The notes below the pieces were generated by a model. It did no database searches. It saw nothing but the letters and a program-made list of their open reading frames with translations, and was not told where the DNA came from. Below are positions 27,819 through 38,641 of a DNA stretch of 64,000 nt, one piece after another. Position 1 is the first letter of the stretch; every line of letters starts with the position of its first letter. Source of the stretch: an uncultured Mycoplasmatota bacterium (GTDB lineage: Bacteria > Bacillota_I > Bacilli_A > RF39 > UBA660); NCBI GenBank assembly GCA_947305065.1, contig CAMZCT010000002.1, forward strand, positions 97,085-161,084. Reading direction: 5' to 3'. The position numbers and the translations under genes are program-made.

Positions 27819-28444
27819 TTTAATATTCCAATTAAAACTAGAGAAGCTAAGACAAGAACGGATACTCCACTAAGATAGTTTTTTATTACTGTCTTTTTTA
27901 AGGGTTTAAAATAAACATCTAGATGGTCATTTGGATTGATGTTAATCGTCATTTCATCTCCTATATTAGGTATATTCTTAGAAAAACCAACTGGATAATT
28001 TAGTTCGAATCTTTCTCCGTCTACTTTATAATTTAAAACTGGGTAGTAAAAATCTACTTCTAAATTCGGGTTCTTAATCAAATCTACAATTTCTGCTTTT
28101 ACTTCTAGTTTATGAGTGTATATATTGTATTTTAAAGTCAGATAATACTTTATCATAGTGAATATCATAATTAGTATTAAAGAGACCATAAAAAAGAAAA
28201 TTATTGTTTTATCTAACGGAAATTTATTAAAACGATATAATAGAATGGATATTCCTAAACTAAGACCAATAGGGAACACCATTGGAGCATAATTATTTTT
28301 ATTAATAAATAAAAGAATACCAATTACTACTAAAAAAACCGCTGTTATTGATAGCATTAAAAAATATTTATCTTTTAATGCTACAACACTAATTAGTAGA
28401 ATTGCTACTAATATATATATTATATTATCTATTGTTTTTTTCAT
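27815..28444 (-). CDS. membrane protein with DUF3592-like extracellular domain
   Basis: The 209-residue protein has two pairs of hydrophobic helices (about residues 7-48 and 54-110). Next comes a soluble domain with LNYKVDGERFELNYPVGF and GDEMTININPNDH, then a last helix at the C terminus. This layout resembles DUF3592 proteins. It starts 3 nt after yidD and is cotranslated with the 89-aa gene. Confidence 0.6.
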   Translation of the reverse strand: MKKTIDNIIYILVAILLISVVALKDKYFLMLSITAVFLVVIGILLFINKNNYAPMVFPIGLSLGISILLYRFNKFPLDKTIIFFFMVSLILIMIFTMIKYYLTLKYNIYTHKLEVKAEIVDLIKNPNLEVDFYYPVLNYKVDGERFELNYPVGFSKNIPNIGDEMTININPNDHLDVYFKPLKKTVIKNYLSGVSVLVLASLVLIGILK

Positions 28445-28447
28445 ATT

Positions 28448-28663
28448 CTACCTCTTTTCTGGAACCGGATCATATCCATAAGTACCAAACGGATTACACT
28501 TTAATATTCTTTTAACACTAAGATATGTTCCTTTAATACATCCATATCTTTCAATAGCAATTATAGCATAGTTAGAGCAACTTGGTTCGTGTCGACAATA
28601 ATTATGAAAATCGCCAGGTATTAATTGATATAATTTTATTAATTTTATTAATATATATTTCAT
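28448..28663 (-). CDS. yidD: membrane protein insertion efficiency factor YidD
   Basis: A 71-residue amphipathic protein of the YidC/rnpA system. The signature is [19 protein letters not shown], then [17 protein letters not shown] and GYDPVPEK. Usually it sits with rpmH-rnpA-yidC; here it leads an unrelated small operon. Confidence 0.95.
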   Translation of the reverse strand: MKYILIKLIKLYQLIPGDFHNYCRHEPSCSNYAIIAIERYGCIKGTYLSVKRILKCNPFGTYGYDPVPEKR

Positions 28664-28787
28664 TTAATCACCAATTTTATCTTAGCACTAAAAAAAATAA
28701 AACTCAATGTTTTATTTCCCTTCTCAATCTCTGGTCAAATAATAACCTATTAATAGTTATATTGAACTCTATAAATACTGGATATTT

Positions 28788-28830
28788 AAAAAAAATATAG
28801 AAAGAATTGCTTTCTTTCTATATTTTATTA
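28788..28830. terminator. bidirectional rho-independent terminator
   Basis: AATATAGAAAGAA / TTCTTTCTATATT type stem around GCAA on the minus strand, with T-rich sequence on both sides, at the end of the giant surface protein gene. Confidence 0.75.
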
Positions 28831-31800
28831 TATTTTCTAATGTTTACTATTCTACCAATTGTTATGAAGACAATTGCTAATAAACCTATCAACAACATAT
28901 AAATAGTTTTATCATCAGTATTAGGGTTTAAATCATGTTTAACTTCTTCATCAATTATTGGTAATTCACTATATTGATTTACGAAGTTAGAAGAACCATT
29001 TAGATATTTATATGTAGATGTTACTTTCATAGTACCATCGCCATTATCTTCTAATACTAAGGTTAATAATAATTTGTTATTATCTAATATTATATTAGGA
29101 TTATCACTACTTAACTGTTGAATTTCATAAGTATATACTCCTGGTCTAGTATAGGTTATGTTAGAGAAGTAGATATTACCATCTGCGTCATTTTTAACCA
29201 CTTCGCTATAACCATTAGTTATACCATCTGAAGTATCAGTAATCATAAATAAGAACTCATTATTTTCTAATTCTTTATCTTTTAAGACTATATTTGCTTT
29301 AGGTGCAAAATTAGCTTCAGTACTATATTGGTTATTGAATATTACTTGAGTTGTAGTCAAAGTAATTGTACCTGAAGTTCTTAGAATTCCTTCTTCTACA
29401 GGAGTTTCACTACCTTCTATAGTTGAAGTGTAGAATTCTTCAGTTTGTTCTTCTATTGTATAATTACTTCCTACTGGTAACTCTTCTATAACAATATACT
29501 CATTATGTCTTAAGCTTATTTCATAAGTACCTGAACCAGTATCATCTATTTCTAATTCCGTTAATTCTTCATCATTTTGGTTAATAACTTTATAAGTAGT
29601 ACTTGGTGTAGCTGACGAAACAGAAATCTTATAATTAAACTCTTTACTAGTATTAATATAATCTCCAGTATTATTGTTCTTAATTAGCAATCCTACTTTA
29701 ATATATTTATTATTAAATACTATTTCATCTTTTTTAGCACCTGTTGCATCATAAATATTAACATCAGTAACCAAACGACCAGCACCATTGTCTGTTACAT
29801 TGACTACTGCTGTATATTCAACAGAATCGTAAAGAATTCTTTCATTTGTTCCGCGTGTTTCAGTAAATACATAATTATAAGTACCTACTTCGTTGTTATA
29901 GTTAATTGTTGGGAATGAAACAGAACCATTTACATCATTAGTTGATATAACATCATTCATTTTTACTTCAAACATATTAGCTTCTAAATCTTGATCATAA
30001 GTAACTTTAGCAGTTGGAGTAAATGAACCTGTTGCAGAATAAGTATTTAAGAACTCGTAAGAACGTAAGTGTTCATTAGTATTTTCATCAACAGTATCTT
30101 CTATTCCCATATTTGATATAGTTCTATTTTTAATTGTAGTAGTATAACCAGGAGCTGTTTGTTGAGTAATTTTAACATTATAACCACCTGGTATGTTGGT
30201 TATTAATAGTTCTCCTCCATCTTTCATTGTAAACGTATAAGTTGCTTTACCATCATCACCAATTGTTAATGCGTTGGCATCTCTTGTATTACCATTAATA
30301 GTATATTGAGGTGTATATGTGCCTTTAGCATAAGGTGATGCTGTTATTTCTAATGTATAATTGAAGTCTTTATTCTTATTGGCTAGTACTCCTTCTGCAC
30401 TATTAGTAATTTTAAAGTCGGTAACATTTCGATAAACAATTGTACCATACTCTAATGTTCTATCTACTATTTTGTTATTGGCATCATATGGATTAAGCAT
30501 TTCCACTTTAGTACTTGGAGTAAAGTAAGTATTATTATTAGGATTTGCTGGTATAGTCATATTATATGTTAATTCTAAACTATCAGATGGAGCGATTGAA
30601 GAAATACTCCAAGTGATTTTATTTCCGGAATGAACTCCACCATTAGTAATACTTGCACCATCGACAGTTACTCCAGAAGGTAATGTTTCAATTACTGTTA
30701 TGTTTTTAGCTTCAACATCAGCATCATTTGTTACCTTTATCATATTAGTAATTGTTTCGCCTTTATTAACATAAGTATCCGTACTACTAAAGACATTATT
30801 GTTATAAGCTGTTTTTGTAGAATGGGTAGCACTAATACTTGGTATATTAGCTCTATTATAAGTCTTTATTTCTGTAGTATTAAAGGCTTTATTAGATATT
30901 TTAGTAATACTACTTACTGTAGTGAATTTAGAATTTTCTTCCGTTAAATTAGCAGCATCTATTTGAACTGGTATAAAGATATATAAGTTCGTATTAGCAG
31001 CTAAATTTGTAATATTTAAATCAATTGTATTATTAGTATTTGTATAAGTGATGGAACTGTCTAAACTATGAATATTATTAATATCAGTATAATACTTAAT
31101 AGAACTTTGATTAATTGTTAAGTTATTAGATATTTTAGTATTAACGTTAACGTTATTGTAACCTACTTCATCTGAGTTAGTAATATGATATAAATAACCT
31201 AATGTACTATTAATTGATACATAAGTTGTTTCGGTTCCCTTATTATATTCTGCTCCATTTATTGACTCTTTTGGTACTACGTCTAGAGAGACATTAGTGT
31301 CTTCAAGTTTTATAGAAGCAGTATTAGATGTAATCTTTTTACTTTCTCCTAAAGTAGTAAATGTAATTACAGAATTATTATAAGCAGATTTATTAATATC
31401 ATTTCTATTTAAAGAAGCTATCATATTTAGATATACTATTGGTATTTTAACTCCGATAAAGTCTGTAGCACTACAATCAATAGCAATAGCTTTAACATTT
31501 GCCATATTAACTGGTGTATCAGAAGTCCATGTATCTGTTCTTGTTACATCTAAATTACGATCAATAGATAAATCTAAGTTACTCTTTTCTGAATAATAGA
31601 TTGTATAATTAATTCCTAAAGCTTGTAATACAGAAGTATCAACGCTAGATAATGTACCTTGCCAGTAGCTATTATTACCATAAGCATTTTCTAAAGATGT
31701 ATACATTACTAAGTTAGACATTTCTGTTAGAGGATCTGAATATGAATATTCTAGTTTATATTGATAAGTGTTACCTATTTTAACTGTTGTACTATCTTTA

Positions 31801-34529
31801 TGGGTTGAATCAACAGTATTTTTAACTTGAGTTTTTAGAGTTCCTAAAGATGTAGCTACTGGATCAACAGTAATAGTATTATTCTTAAATAAATAACTAC
31901 TTTCTTTTGTTCCTAAATTACTAAATGCTGTCTTTATATTAGTTGCACTAAATAAGTTATTATTAGCATTAGAAGCATTGCTATAGCCATCAGTAATTGT
32001 ATTTTCACTAAAGTAAGCAAGGTCACTCTTAACAGTATTTCCATAATCTCTATTAGATGTATGAGGATAATCTATTTGATAATTAAGTGTATAACCTGAT
32101 ACTAATTTATTGCTTTGTACTTTAGTATTGGCATTAGTATTATTAATTGTAATTGTAATCAATTCTCTATTAGTAGATTGATAACTTGCTTGTGGAGAAC
32201 TTGTTACTGCTATAACATTATCATTTATATCTTTAACAGTTATACTATTATCTACTAAAGTTGATCCTTGAGGTAGTAAGACATAGAACTTAGCATTCTT
32301 TTGTTCTTTAATGCTACTATAAGATATTGCACTTGTAGTAGTATTATAGTCTATACTCTCAGTAATTTTAGATTCATAACTGATTGTATTACTATTACTA
32401 TTTTTAGTTTTAGTAGAAGTATGAGTAATAGTAGATTGACTATCTAGTTTTGTTAAGTTCATATCTTTAGATTTAGTGTCTTTAAGACTATTATTTACTT
32501 TAGAAACACCATATTGTCTTAACACTACAGAATTGTAGTTATTATAGATACTATTTACTTTTGTTTTAGCAGTAGTAAGAAGTTTAAGATTTATATTTAA
32601 GCCAATATATACTGCTGCTTTTGTTCCAGTATAAACAACTTTAGTATTGGTTGTATTATTTGGTAATATGATTGGATTAGTAGTTGATACTCCAGTCACA
32701 CTAACTGTATTAGTATTATTAGCAGTATAGTTTAGACCTGTAGCGTCAATAGTTAATAATCCTAATTCTGTCCATGTACCATTTATTTCTCCATAAAGTT
32801 TTAATGTACCTGTTGCATCTGAATTGTTTTCTGCTAAGTAATATCTATCATTATAAAGGTTATAATCATATTTAGTTATTGTTGGTGATATAGAAACTAT
32901 ATTATAATCGCTATTAGTTAATAATTGTTCAGATGTTACTGAATCATAAGTAGAGTCTAATACTGTTTTACTAGTTGATACTTCTAGAGTGTAACTATTA
33001 GCTCCTTCATTAGTTGCATTCCAGTTATTAAATGCTTTAACTGTTTCTTCGCTAGTAAGTTTATTCATTTCTGCTGAAGTTGGTTCTATAAATAAACTAA
33101 AGTCAACATCCGAATTGCTTAATTTGTTAACAGCACCTACACCTGTAGAGGTATCGTCATATTCTACAGTTATGTTGTTATTATATCCTGATGGATAAGT
33201 TGGTGTTGAAATACCAGATGAAACATAAGTGGCTGTCCAACTAACAGTTCTTTGAACAGGTGTATTTTCATCTTTTCCTGTAGCTTCAATTGTTAATGAG
33301 AAGTTAGTAGTTACTTCACCACTACTTGGTTTTGGATATCTTACTACGTAAGTTCTAGTAAAGTCTGTAGTAGATGGTACTTCATTTGATAATAAGGCAT
33401 ATGTTGAGAAATTCCATCCATTAAGAGGATCTACATCATAGTTATCATCATCAATATAATCCATTTCGTTTCCAACGTGCATTGTTCGACCATCGGAATA
33501 AGCTACTAATTCACCATTTGGATAACTAATAGGTAAAGTTACATATAAATTTGGATCAGTATTGAATGGTTTAGTAGAATTAATAGAAGCATCTACACTA
33601 TATAATACGTAAAAATAATTACCTCCACCAGGATTGGTTCCCCAGCTATTTTGCCACTCTTCATAAACTATTGGATCTGCTTTTACTACGTTTTCGATTG
33701 CTAATTTTCCATTTATTTTAGCGTGATAATTAGTAGTACTATCTTTATCTATATCTTGTACGTTGTAACTTCCAAGCTCAAGGAATACTGTTGGTTCAAA
33801 TGATTCAGAATTGTATTCATTATCATATATAAATGATGGTAATACTTGGAAAGTAACATCAAAATTAGTATCAATGCTACTAGCAGAATCAAGTTCAGCA
33901 GCATTATATATTTCTATTGCATATGGCCATTGGTTCTTATTTAAACGCCAAGCAAATTGTTCATTTTTTCTTTTGCTTTTATTAACTAAATCATTAAAGT
34001 AAATATAAGCAACTGTTTCACAATCATCATTAGTGTCATCAATACCATTACAAACTGCATCATACATTCTTTTCTCAACTATTATTCTATTATTGTTAGG
34101 GTCTTCATTCCAAACATAAGAGTCTGTAGAAATATCACTGTCACGAGTTGAGAAAGGGAATCTATTAATTTCCCAATACATGATGAATCCTTCATAATCA
34201 GCTGTATTTAGGAAATTACCAGTAGCGGTGCCACCTTCATACTCAACATTCATTCTATAGGTAATTTCGTTTTTAGAGATGTCATTTACGGTAGCATTAA
34301 TAATAGCGTTACCATTATCAATATCAACATTGTTGTTGGTACTTAAATCAACCCATTCATTGGTTACTGTCCATTCTCCTAAGGTAGGGTCTGATAGAGT
34401 TCCAGAAAAGGCTTTTTTGTTTTCTACTAAGTTATTATGAATTAAACTACTGCTTATCTTAAAAGCTACTAAACCTAATATACAAATTAATAATAAAGTT
34501 GTAACAATTATCTTTCTTCTATCTTTCAT
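28818..34529 (-). CDS. giant pilin/adhesin-like surface protein with C-terminal sorting signal
   Basis: A 1903-residue exported protein with an N-terminal hydrophobic helix (residues about 8-27). The long middle consists of Thr/Asn-rich beta repeats. A DUF11-type domain follows (VNKGETITNMIKVTNDADVEAK). The last ~450 residues alternate Cna/DUF7601-like and Spy0128/FctA-like pilin domains, which in known pilins carry isopeptide bonds (GTYNYVFTETRG, GVYTYEIQQLSS). The C terminus has NPNTDD, a hydrophobic helix and NIRKYNKI. It is likely anchored by the class B sortase at 41.4 kb and acts in adhesion; the ligand is unknown. Confidence 0.85.
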   Translation of the reverse strand: MKDRRKIIVTTLLLICILGLVAFKISSSLIHNNLVENKKAFSGTLSDPTLGEWTVTNEWVDLSTNNNVDIDNGNAIINATVNDISKNEITYRMNVEYEGGTATGNFLNTADYEGFIMYWEINRFPFSTRDSDISTDSYVWNEDPNNNRIIVEKRMYDAVCNGIDDTNDDCETVAYIYFNDLVNKSKRKNEQFAWRLNKNQWPYAIEIYNAAELDSASSIDTNFDVTFQVLPSFIYDNEYNSESFEPTVFLELGSYNVQDIDKDSTTNYHAKINGKLAIENVVKADPIVYEEWQNSWGTNPGGGNYFYVLYSVDASINSTKPFNTDPNLYVTLPISYPNGELVAYSDGRTMHVGNEMDYIDDDNYDVDPLNGWNFSTYALLSNEVPSTTDFTRTYVVRYPKPSSGEVTTNFSLTIEATGKDENTPVQRTVSWTATYVSSGISTPTYPSGYNNNITVEYDDTSTGVGAVNKLSNSDVDFSLFIEPTSAEMNKLTSEETVKAFNNWNATNEGANSYTLEVSTSKTVLDSTYDSVTSEQLLTNSDYNIVSISPTITKYDYNLYNDRYYLAENNSDATGTLKLYGEINGTWTELGLLTIDATGLNYTANNTNTVSVTGVSTTNPIILPNNTTNTKVVYTGTKAAVYIGLNINLKLLTTAKTKVNSIYNNYNSVVLRQYGVSKVNNSLKDTKSKDMNLTKLDSQSTITHTSTKTKNSNSNTISYESKITESIDYNTTTSAISYSSIKEQKNAKFYVLLPQGSTLVDNSITVKDINDNVIAVTSSPQASYQSTNRELITITINNTNANTKVQSNKLVSGYTLNYQIDYPHTSNRDYGNTVKSDLAYFSENTITDGYSNASNANNNLFSATNIKTAFSNLGTKESSYLFKNNTITVDPVATSLGTLKTQVKNTVDSTHKDSTTVKIGNTYQYKLEYSYSDPLTEMSNLVMYTSLENAYGNNSYWQGTLSSVDTSVLQALGINYTIYYSEKSNLDLSIDRNLDVTRTDTWTSDTPVNMANVKAIAIDCSATDFIGVKIPIVYLNMIASLNRNDINKSAYNNSVITFTTLGESKKITSNTASIKLEDTNVSLDVVPKESINGAEYNKGTETTYVSINSTLGYLYHITNSDEVGYNNVNVNTKISNNLTINQSSIKYYTDINNIHSLDSSITYTNTNNTIDLNITNLAANTNLYIFIPVQIDAANLTEENSKFTTVSSITKISNKAFNTTEIKTYNRANIPSISATHSTKTAYNNNVFSSTDTYVNKGETITNMIKVTNDADVEAKNITVIETLPSGVTVDGASITNGGVHSGNKITWSISSIAPSDSLELTYNMTIPANPNNNTYFTPSTKVEMLNPYDANNKIVDRTLEYGTIVYRNVTDFKITNSAEGVLANKNKDFNYTLEITASPYAKGTYTPQYTINGNTRDANALTIGDDGKATYTFTMKDGGELLITNIPGGYNVKITQQTAPGYTTTIKNRTISNMGIEDTVDENTNEHLRSYEFLNTYSATGSFTPTAKVTYDQDLEANMFEVKMNDVISTNDVNGSVSFPTINYNNEVGTYNYVFTETRGTNERILYDSVEYTAVVNVTDNGAGRLVTDVNIYDATGAKKDEIVFNNKYIKVGLLIKNNNTGDYINTSKEFNYKISVSSATPSTTYKVINQNDEELTELEIDDTGSGTYEISLRHNEYIVIEELPVGSNYTIEEQTEEFYTSTIEGSETPVEEGILRTSGTITLTTTQVIFNNQYSTEANFAPKANIVLKDKELENNEFLFMITDTSDGITNGYSEVVKNDADGNIYFSNITYTRPGVYTYEIQQLSSDNPNIILDNNKLLLTLVLEDNGDGTMKVTSTYKYLNGSSNFVNQYSELPIIDEEVKHDLNPNTDDKTIYMLLIGLLAIVFITIGRIVNIRKYNKI

Positions 34530-34584
34530 AAGACACCAACCTATTCTTTTAATATTATATCATTTACAACTTTTCAAAGCAATA

Positions 34585-34612
34585 AAAAAGAAGCTTTTAT
34601 CTAGCCTCTTCT
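34585..34612 (-). terminator. rho-independent terminator of rny
   Basis: GAGGCT / AGCTTC-type stem followed by TTTTTT right after the RNase Y stop codon. Confidence 0.55.
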
Positions 34613-36150
34613 TGTGCTCTTGTTTCTCTAATAACTGTAATCTTAATGGTACCAGGATATTGCATTTCTTTTTCGATTTTTTCACGCATATCACGAGCAA
34701 TTTTATAGCTTGTTGCATCGTCAATTTCTTCTGGTTTAACCATAACTCTAACTTCACGACCAGCTTGCATTGCAAATGTCTTATCTACACCTTCAAAAGA
34801 GTTTCCAATTTCTTCAAGTTGTTCTAATCTCTTAATGTAGTTTTCTAAAGAATCATTACGAGCTCCTGGACGAGCAGCAGATAAAGTATCAGCTACTTGA
34901 ACTAAAACAGCTATTATACTAGTAGCTTCTTCATCACCATGGTGAGATGCTATAGCATTAATAACAACTTTGTCTTCTTTATACTTTTTAGCCATTTCAA
35001 CACCAAGTTCTACATGGCTTCCATCTACTTCAAAATCAATTGCTTTACCAATATCATGTAATAAACCAGCTCTTTTAGCTAAGTTAACATTTTCTCCTAA
35101 TTCAGATGCCATCAATCCACATAGATAAGCAACTTCTTTAGAATGTTGCAAAGCATTTTGACCATAACTTGTACGGAAATTAAGTTTTCCTACAAGGTTT
35201 ACCAATTTAGGATCAACTTTTGTTAAACCTAATTCTACACAAGCATCACTACCCATTTCAGTGATTTTTTCATTAATATCGCTTGATATTTTTTCATAAA
35301 CTTCTTCTATACGGGCAGGATGAATACGTCCATCCTTAACAAGCGTTTCAATAGTTTGCTTGGCGATTTCTCTTCTTAGTGGATCAAAACTTGAGATAAC
35401 AATAGCTTCTGGAGTATCATCAATTATTAAATCTACTCCTGTTACAGATTCTATTGTTCTTATGTTTCTTCCTTCTCTTCCTATTAAACGACCCTTCATT
35501 TCATCATTTGGTAGTGTAATAGTACTTACAGTTTGTTCATTAGTTACATCGTTTGCATATCTTTGCATACTTTGAACAATTAAGTTTTTAGCTGTTTCGT
35601 TAGCAGTTAATTTTGCTTCTGCTTCTCTTTCTCTAATATATTCAGCTATTTCTCTAGACATGTTTTCTTCTACTCTTTGCATAATCATGTCATGAGCTTT
35701 TTCTTTAGAAAATTTAGCTATAGTTTCTAGTTGTTCCATTTCACTTTTCAACAATTCTTCCATCTTAGCTTCTTTTTCTTGTATTTCTTTTTGTTTTTTT
35801 AGTAAATTATTATCTTTTTGATCTAATAAAGCATCTCTGTTGGTAAGCATTTCTTCCCTTTTATCAAGGCTTTTCTCACGTTGAAGCAATCTTTCTTCGG
35901 ATTCTTTTACTTCTTTTTTCTTCTCTTTTATTTCTTTATCAGTCTCTTGTTTTAATTTATATGATTCTTCTTTTAACTCAGCTAGTGAGTCTCTTTTACT
36001 CTTTTCTGCTTCTTTTTTTGCTTGTTCAATCAATTTATTAGCTTTATTCTCAGTCCCTTTATTTCTGATAGCGTTAATAACTAGGATAACAATAACTCCT
36101 AAAACAATTCCTACAAGAAGTGCTAAAATGGACATTAAATTAAATTCCAT
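34597..36150 (-). CDS. rny: ribonuclease Y
   Basis: A membrane-bound endoribonuclease that starts mRNA decay in Bacillota. There is an N-terminal membrane helix (residues 7-27) and a long coiled coil (about 30-195). The KH domain has [15 protein letters not shown], and the HD domain has [12 protein letters not shown] and ASHHGDEEA, with metal ligands intact. The length of 517 residues is typical. Monocistronic, with a terminator after it. Confidence 0.98.
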   Translation of the reverse strand: MEFNLMSILALLVGIVLGVIVILVINAIRNKGTENKANKLIEQAKKEAEKSKRDSLAELKEESYKLKQETDKEIKEKKKEVKESEERLLQREKSLDKREEMLTNRDALLDQKDNNLLKKQKEIQEKEAKMEELLKSEMEQLETIAKFSKEKAHDMIMQRVEENMSREIAEYIREREAEAKLTANETAKNLIVQSMQRYANDVTNEQTVSTITLPNDEMKGRLIGREGRNIRTIESVTGVDLIIDDTPEAIVISSFDPLRREIAKQTIETLVKDGRIHPARIEEVYEKISSDINEKITEMGSDACVELGLTKVDPKLVNLVGKLNFRTSYGQNALQHSKEVAYLCGLMASELGENVNLAKRAGLLHDIGKAIDFEVDGSHVELGVEMAKKYKEDKVVINAIASHHGDEEATSIIAVLVQVADTLSAARPGARNDSLENYIKRLEQLEEIGNSFEGVDKTFAMQAGREVRVMVKPEEIDDATSYKIARDMREKIEKEMQYPGTIKITVIRETRAQEEAR

Positions 36151-36271
36151 TTCGTACCTCCATTTATTTTTTTATAGAAAATTTTGCAATTAATCATCTA
36201 CATTTAATATTATAATGAAGTTTTTCCTTTTTTTCAACCAAGAATTTTCTTATACTCGTTAATTTAAGGCT

Positions 36272-36308
36272 TTAAAAAAGAAGATTTATTCTTTTAAATC
36301 TTCTTTTT
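36272..36308 (-). terminator. rho-independent terminator
   Basis: AAGAAGATTT / AAATCTTCTT perfect stem followed by a T-run at the end of the 80-aa ORF. Confidence 0.75.
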
Positions 36309-36528
36309 CTATTTTTTCGTTTTCTTCTTTAAACATTGTGTAGAATGTAGCAATTTCCTGAATCACAATCACTATTATCTGATTCGCATTTTCTGATTCA
36401 GAATTATTATCGTCTTCAGTTTTTTCTGGGAGATTACCAGACGAACCATTTATTAAGCCTGGGTCTTTTTTATTTGCTTCTTCCTCAGTATTTGGAGGAG
36501 TTCCATCATCTGGTGCTATACCATGCAT
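36286..36528 (-). CDS. hypothetical acidic protein, 80 aa
   Basis: An acidic, low-complexity N-terminal half (DDGTPPNTEEEANKKDPG) is followed by a short hydrophobic stretch (IIVIVIQEIATFYTMF) and a charged end. No clear ribosome-binding site precedes the ATG, but a strong terminator hairpin overlaps its last codons. Possible real gene; no family. Confidence 0.4.
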   Translation of the reverse strand: MHGIAPDDGTPPNTEEEANKKDPGLINGSSGNLPEKTEDDNNSESENANQIIVIVIQEIATFYTMFKEENEKIEKEDLKE

Positions 36529-36561
36529 GATATAATTATTTTTAATAACATATTAATAAAT

Positions 36562-37647
36562 TTAAAGTATTTTTATTAATATTTCATTCATTACATATAT
36601 ATACTCTGGATTAACGAAAAGATAATCATCTTCAAAAATTAATTCTTTTTCTTTTAATACTTCTTTTAAATTATATATTTCTTGAATATTTACACCATAT
36701 TTATTATAAAAGTCTGGTAAATATATACCTTTCGTTTTTCTTAATCCTAACATTAATTCATTATCCATTATTTCTTCTTTAGATAGAACTTTTTCCTTTA
36801 AGCGATAGTTACCTTTAAAGTATTCCGTTAAACTCTTGGTGTTTTCATATCTAACTCCGTAGGTATATCCAGATGCTCCAACACCAAACCCATAATATTC
36901 TTCATTGTTCCAACATTTCAAATTATGTTTACTATATTTACCATCAATACAATAATTACTTATCTCATAGTGTTCAAATCCTTTGTCATCTAATTCTTCA
37001 CAAATGTACTCGTACATTTTAGCATCTAAGTCTTCACTGATAGGTAGAACTCCATCAATAGCTATCTTAGTATTATCTTCTATTATCAAGGAGTATGTAC
37101 TTATATGATCTGGATGTAGTTTTAAAAACAATGATAAGTCTTTCTTTAAATCTTTTAAGGTTTCTTTTGGTATACCATAAATAAGATCAATATTTACGTT
37201 ATCAAACCCTTTTTCACGAATTAAAGTCATCCTTTCTTCAGCTTCTTCGTAAGTATGACTTCTTCCCATAAATTCTAATTTTTGAGGATTAAATGATTCT
37301 ATTCCTATGCTTAATCTATTAACACCATATTTTTTTAAAGTATCTAATAACTGTTCGTTAATATCATTTAAGTTGCATTCTATAGTAAATTCTAAGTCTT
37401 CACTTACATTTATATCTTCTCTAATTATATTTAATAATTTTTCTAAGTCTTGGTTTATTAAAGCGCTCGGAGTCCCTCCTCCTATATAAATAGTGTGCAT
37501 TTCTTCGCCATTGTATCTACTTTTTATTTCTTCTTTTAAAGCATCCAAATATTTATCTATCCACGGTCCATGATAGATGAATTTACAAAAGTCACAATAG
37601 CTACAAATACTCTTACAGAAAGGGATATGAATATACATACTTTCCAT
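36562..37647 (-). CDS. hemW: HemW-like radical SAM protein (heme chaperone family)
   Basis: A radical-SAM protein of the HemN/HemW family. The start MESMYIHIPF has AGGAGG upstream, so the ATG at 37647 is chosen over the longer frame at 37719. The cluster motif is CKSICSYCDF (CxxxCxxC). YIGGGTPSAL, RLSIGIES and DLIYGIP follow. HemW inserts heme into respiratory proteins, whereas HemN is a coproporphyrinogen oxidase. The length of 361 and the motif fit HemW. No other heme genes are in the window. Confidence 0.9.
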   Translation of the reverse strand: MESMYIHIPFCKSICSYCDFCKFIYHGPWIDKYLDALKEEIKSRYNGEEMHTIYIGGGTPSALINQDLEKLLNIIREDINVSEDLEFTIECNLNDINEQLLDTLKKYGVNRLSIGIESFNPQKLEFMGRSHTYEEAEERMTLIREKGFDNVNIDLIYGIPKETLKDLKKDLSLFLKLHPDHISTYSLIIEDNTKIAIDGVLPISEDLDAKMYEYICEELDDKGFEHYEISNYCIDGKYSKHNLKCWNNEEYYGFGVGASGYTYGVRYENTKSLTEYFKGNYRLKEKVLSKEEIMDNELMLGLRKTKGIYLPDFYNKYGVNIQEIYNLKEVLKEKELIFEDDYLFVNPEYIYVMNEILIKIL

Positions 37648-37683
37648 TTTATTCCTCCTAATCATAATTATTATATCACAATA

Positions 37684-37712
37684 AAAGGAGAATGGGTTAA
37701 CACCCATCCTCA
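37684..37712 (-). terminator. rho-independent terminator
   Basis: GAGGATGGGT / ACCCATTCTC stem with a GTTA loop and CTTTTATT tail. It overlaps the end of the thioredoxin-like gene and lies before hemW. Confidence 0.7.
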
Positions 37713-38527
37713 CTTTCAAGTAAACAACCAGTTTCTAGATAATCTGTGACTAAATCTGTATATTTATCGTAAATATTTCTTGTTTCTTCTTTAGTTAATT
37801 CTCTTAGAATTCCGTCTTTATCATAATCATGGTTTTCTACTGTGCCTTCAACATATTTACCTATACTTCCTTTATTAAAACTAATTAATGTTGGTACAGA
37901 CAATCTTTTTTCTCCAGTATTAACAACATCACCACTTTGATTAGTTAAAGTATATTTTGGCAGATATTTATCTAATATTTTTAATAACTCATAATATTCT
38001 TCATCAGCATCTTTGCTTTTTTGAACTCTTTTCTTATTTACAGTATATATATCGCGAATATCACTTGCTTCATCATCATTTGGACGAACATTTAAATAAT
38101 ATAATGTTTCTATATCTGTATTATTCATTACATCAACTAGAATTGGAGCAACTATTCTACTTTTTTGATTTGTAGGATATGCTAGGAATAGAACTCCTTG
38201 ATCTTTTTTTATTAAATCAACTGCTTCACTTAATGAAACATATTTAATATTATTATCTTCTGGTATAGATACCTTTTTTAAGATTTCCTCACTACTATTA
38301 GTTTCATCATTATATCTTTCATATTCTTTTTTAAATTTCTTTTCATCGTCTGTTACGTTTTTAACTACTACTGTTGGTTTATTTTTATCATAGATTTTCT
38401 TATAAGATAAATAACCAGCGGTTAAAATTAGTATTATTAAGACACATGCACAAATTGTTTTCCAATAATTTGGTTCTTCATAATCTTTTCTTACCACGGT
38501 TGATTTTCCTTTTTTTGTTTCTGTCAT
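37697..38527 (-). CDS. membrane-anchored thioredoxin-fold-like protein without CxxC
   Basis: A 276-residue protein with an N-terminal membrane helix (about residues 23-43) and an extracytoplasmic domain. The segment GVLFLAYPTNQKSRIVAPIL parallels the thioredoxin active-site strand of membrane-tethered Trx-like proteins (usually YPTCPWC...), with both cysteines replaced. TDIETLYYLNVR and LSVPTLISFNKGSI (with a cis-Pro-like Thr after SVP) support the fold. It is probably not a redox enzyme. Confidence 0.55.
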   Translation of the reverse strand: MTETKKGKSTVVRKDYEEPNYWKTICACVLIILILTAGYLSYKKIYDKNKPTVVVKNVTDDEKKFKKEYERYNDETNSSEEILKKVSIPEDNNIKYVSLSEAVDLIKKDQGVLFLAYPTNQKSRIVAPILVDVMNNTDIETLYYLNVRPNDDEASDIRDIYTVNKKRVQKSKDADEEYYELLKILDKYLPKYTLTNQSGDVVNTGEKRLSVPTLISFNKGSIGKYVEGTVENHDYDKDGILRELTKEETRNIYDKYTDLVTDYLETGCLLESEDGC

Positions 38528-38617
38528 TTTAATATCTCCTATCTATCAAATAGAATATGGCTTAAAACCTATAGTTATTATATCAATTAATGTCTAAATA
38601 ATAAAGCTTTAATTAAT

Positions 38618-38641
38618 AAAAGCCCTATTCTGTAGGGCTTT
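38618..38641 (-). terminator. rho-independent terminator
   Basis: AAAGCCCTA / TAGGGCTTT perfect stem with a 5-nt loop, at the end of the OB-like membrane protein gene. Confidence 0.75.

Noticed and set aside
34560..34775. 71-codon ORF overlapping rny 3' end
   Set aside because: It overlaps the conserved C terminus of RNase Y in another frame and runs through its terminator.
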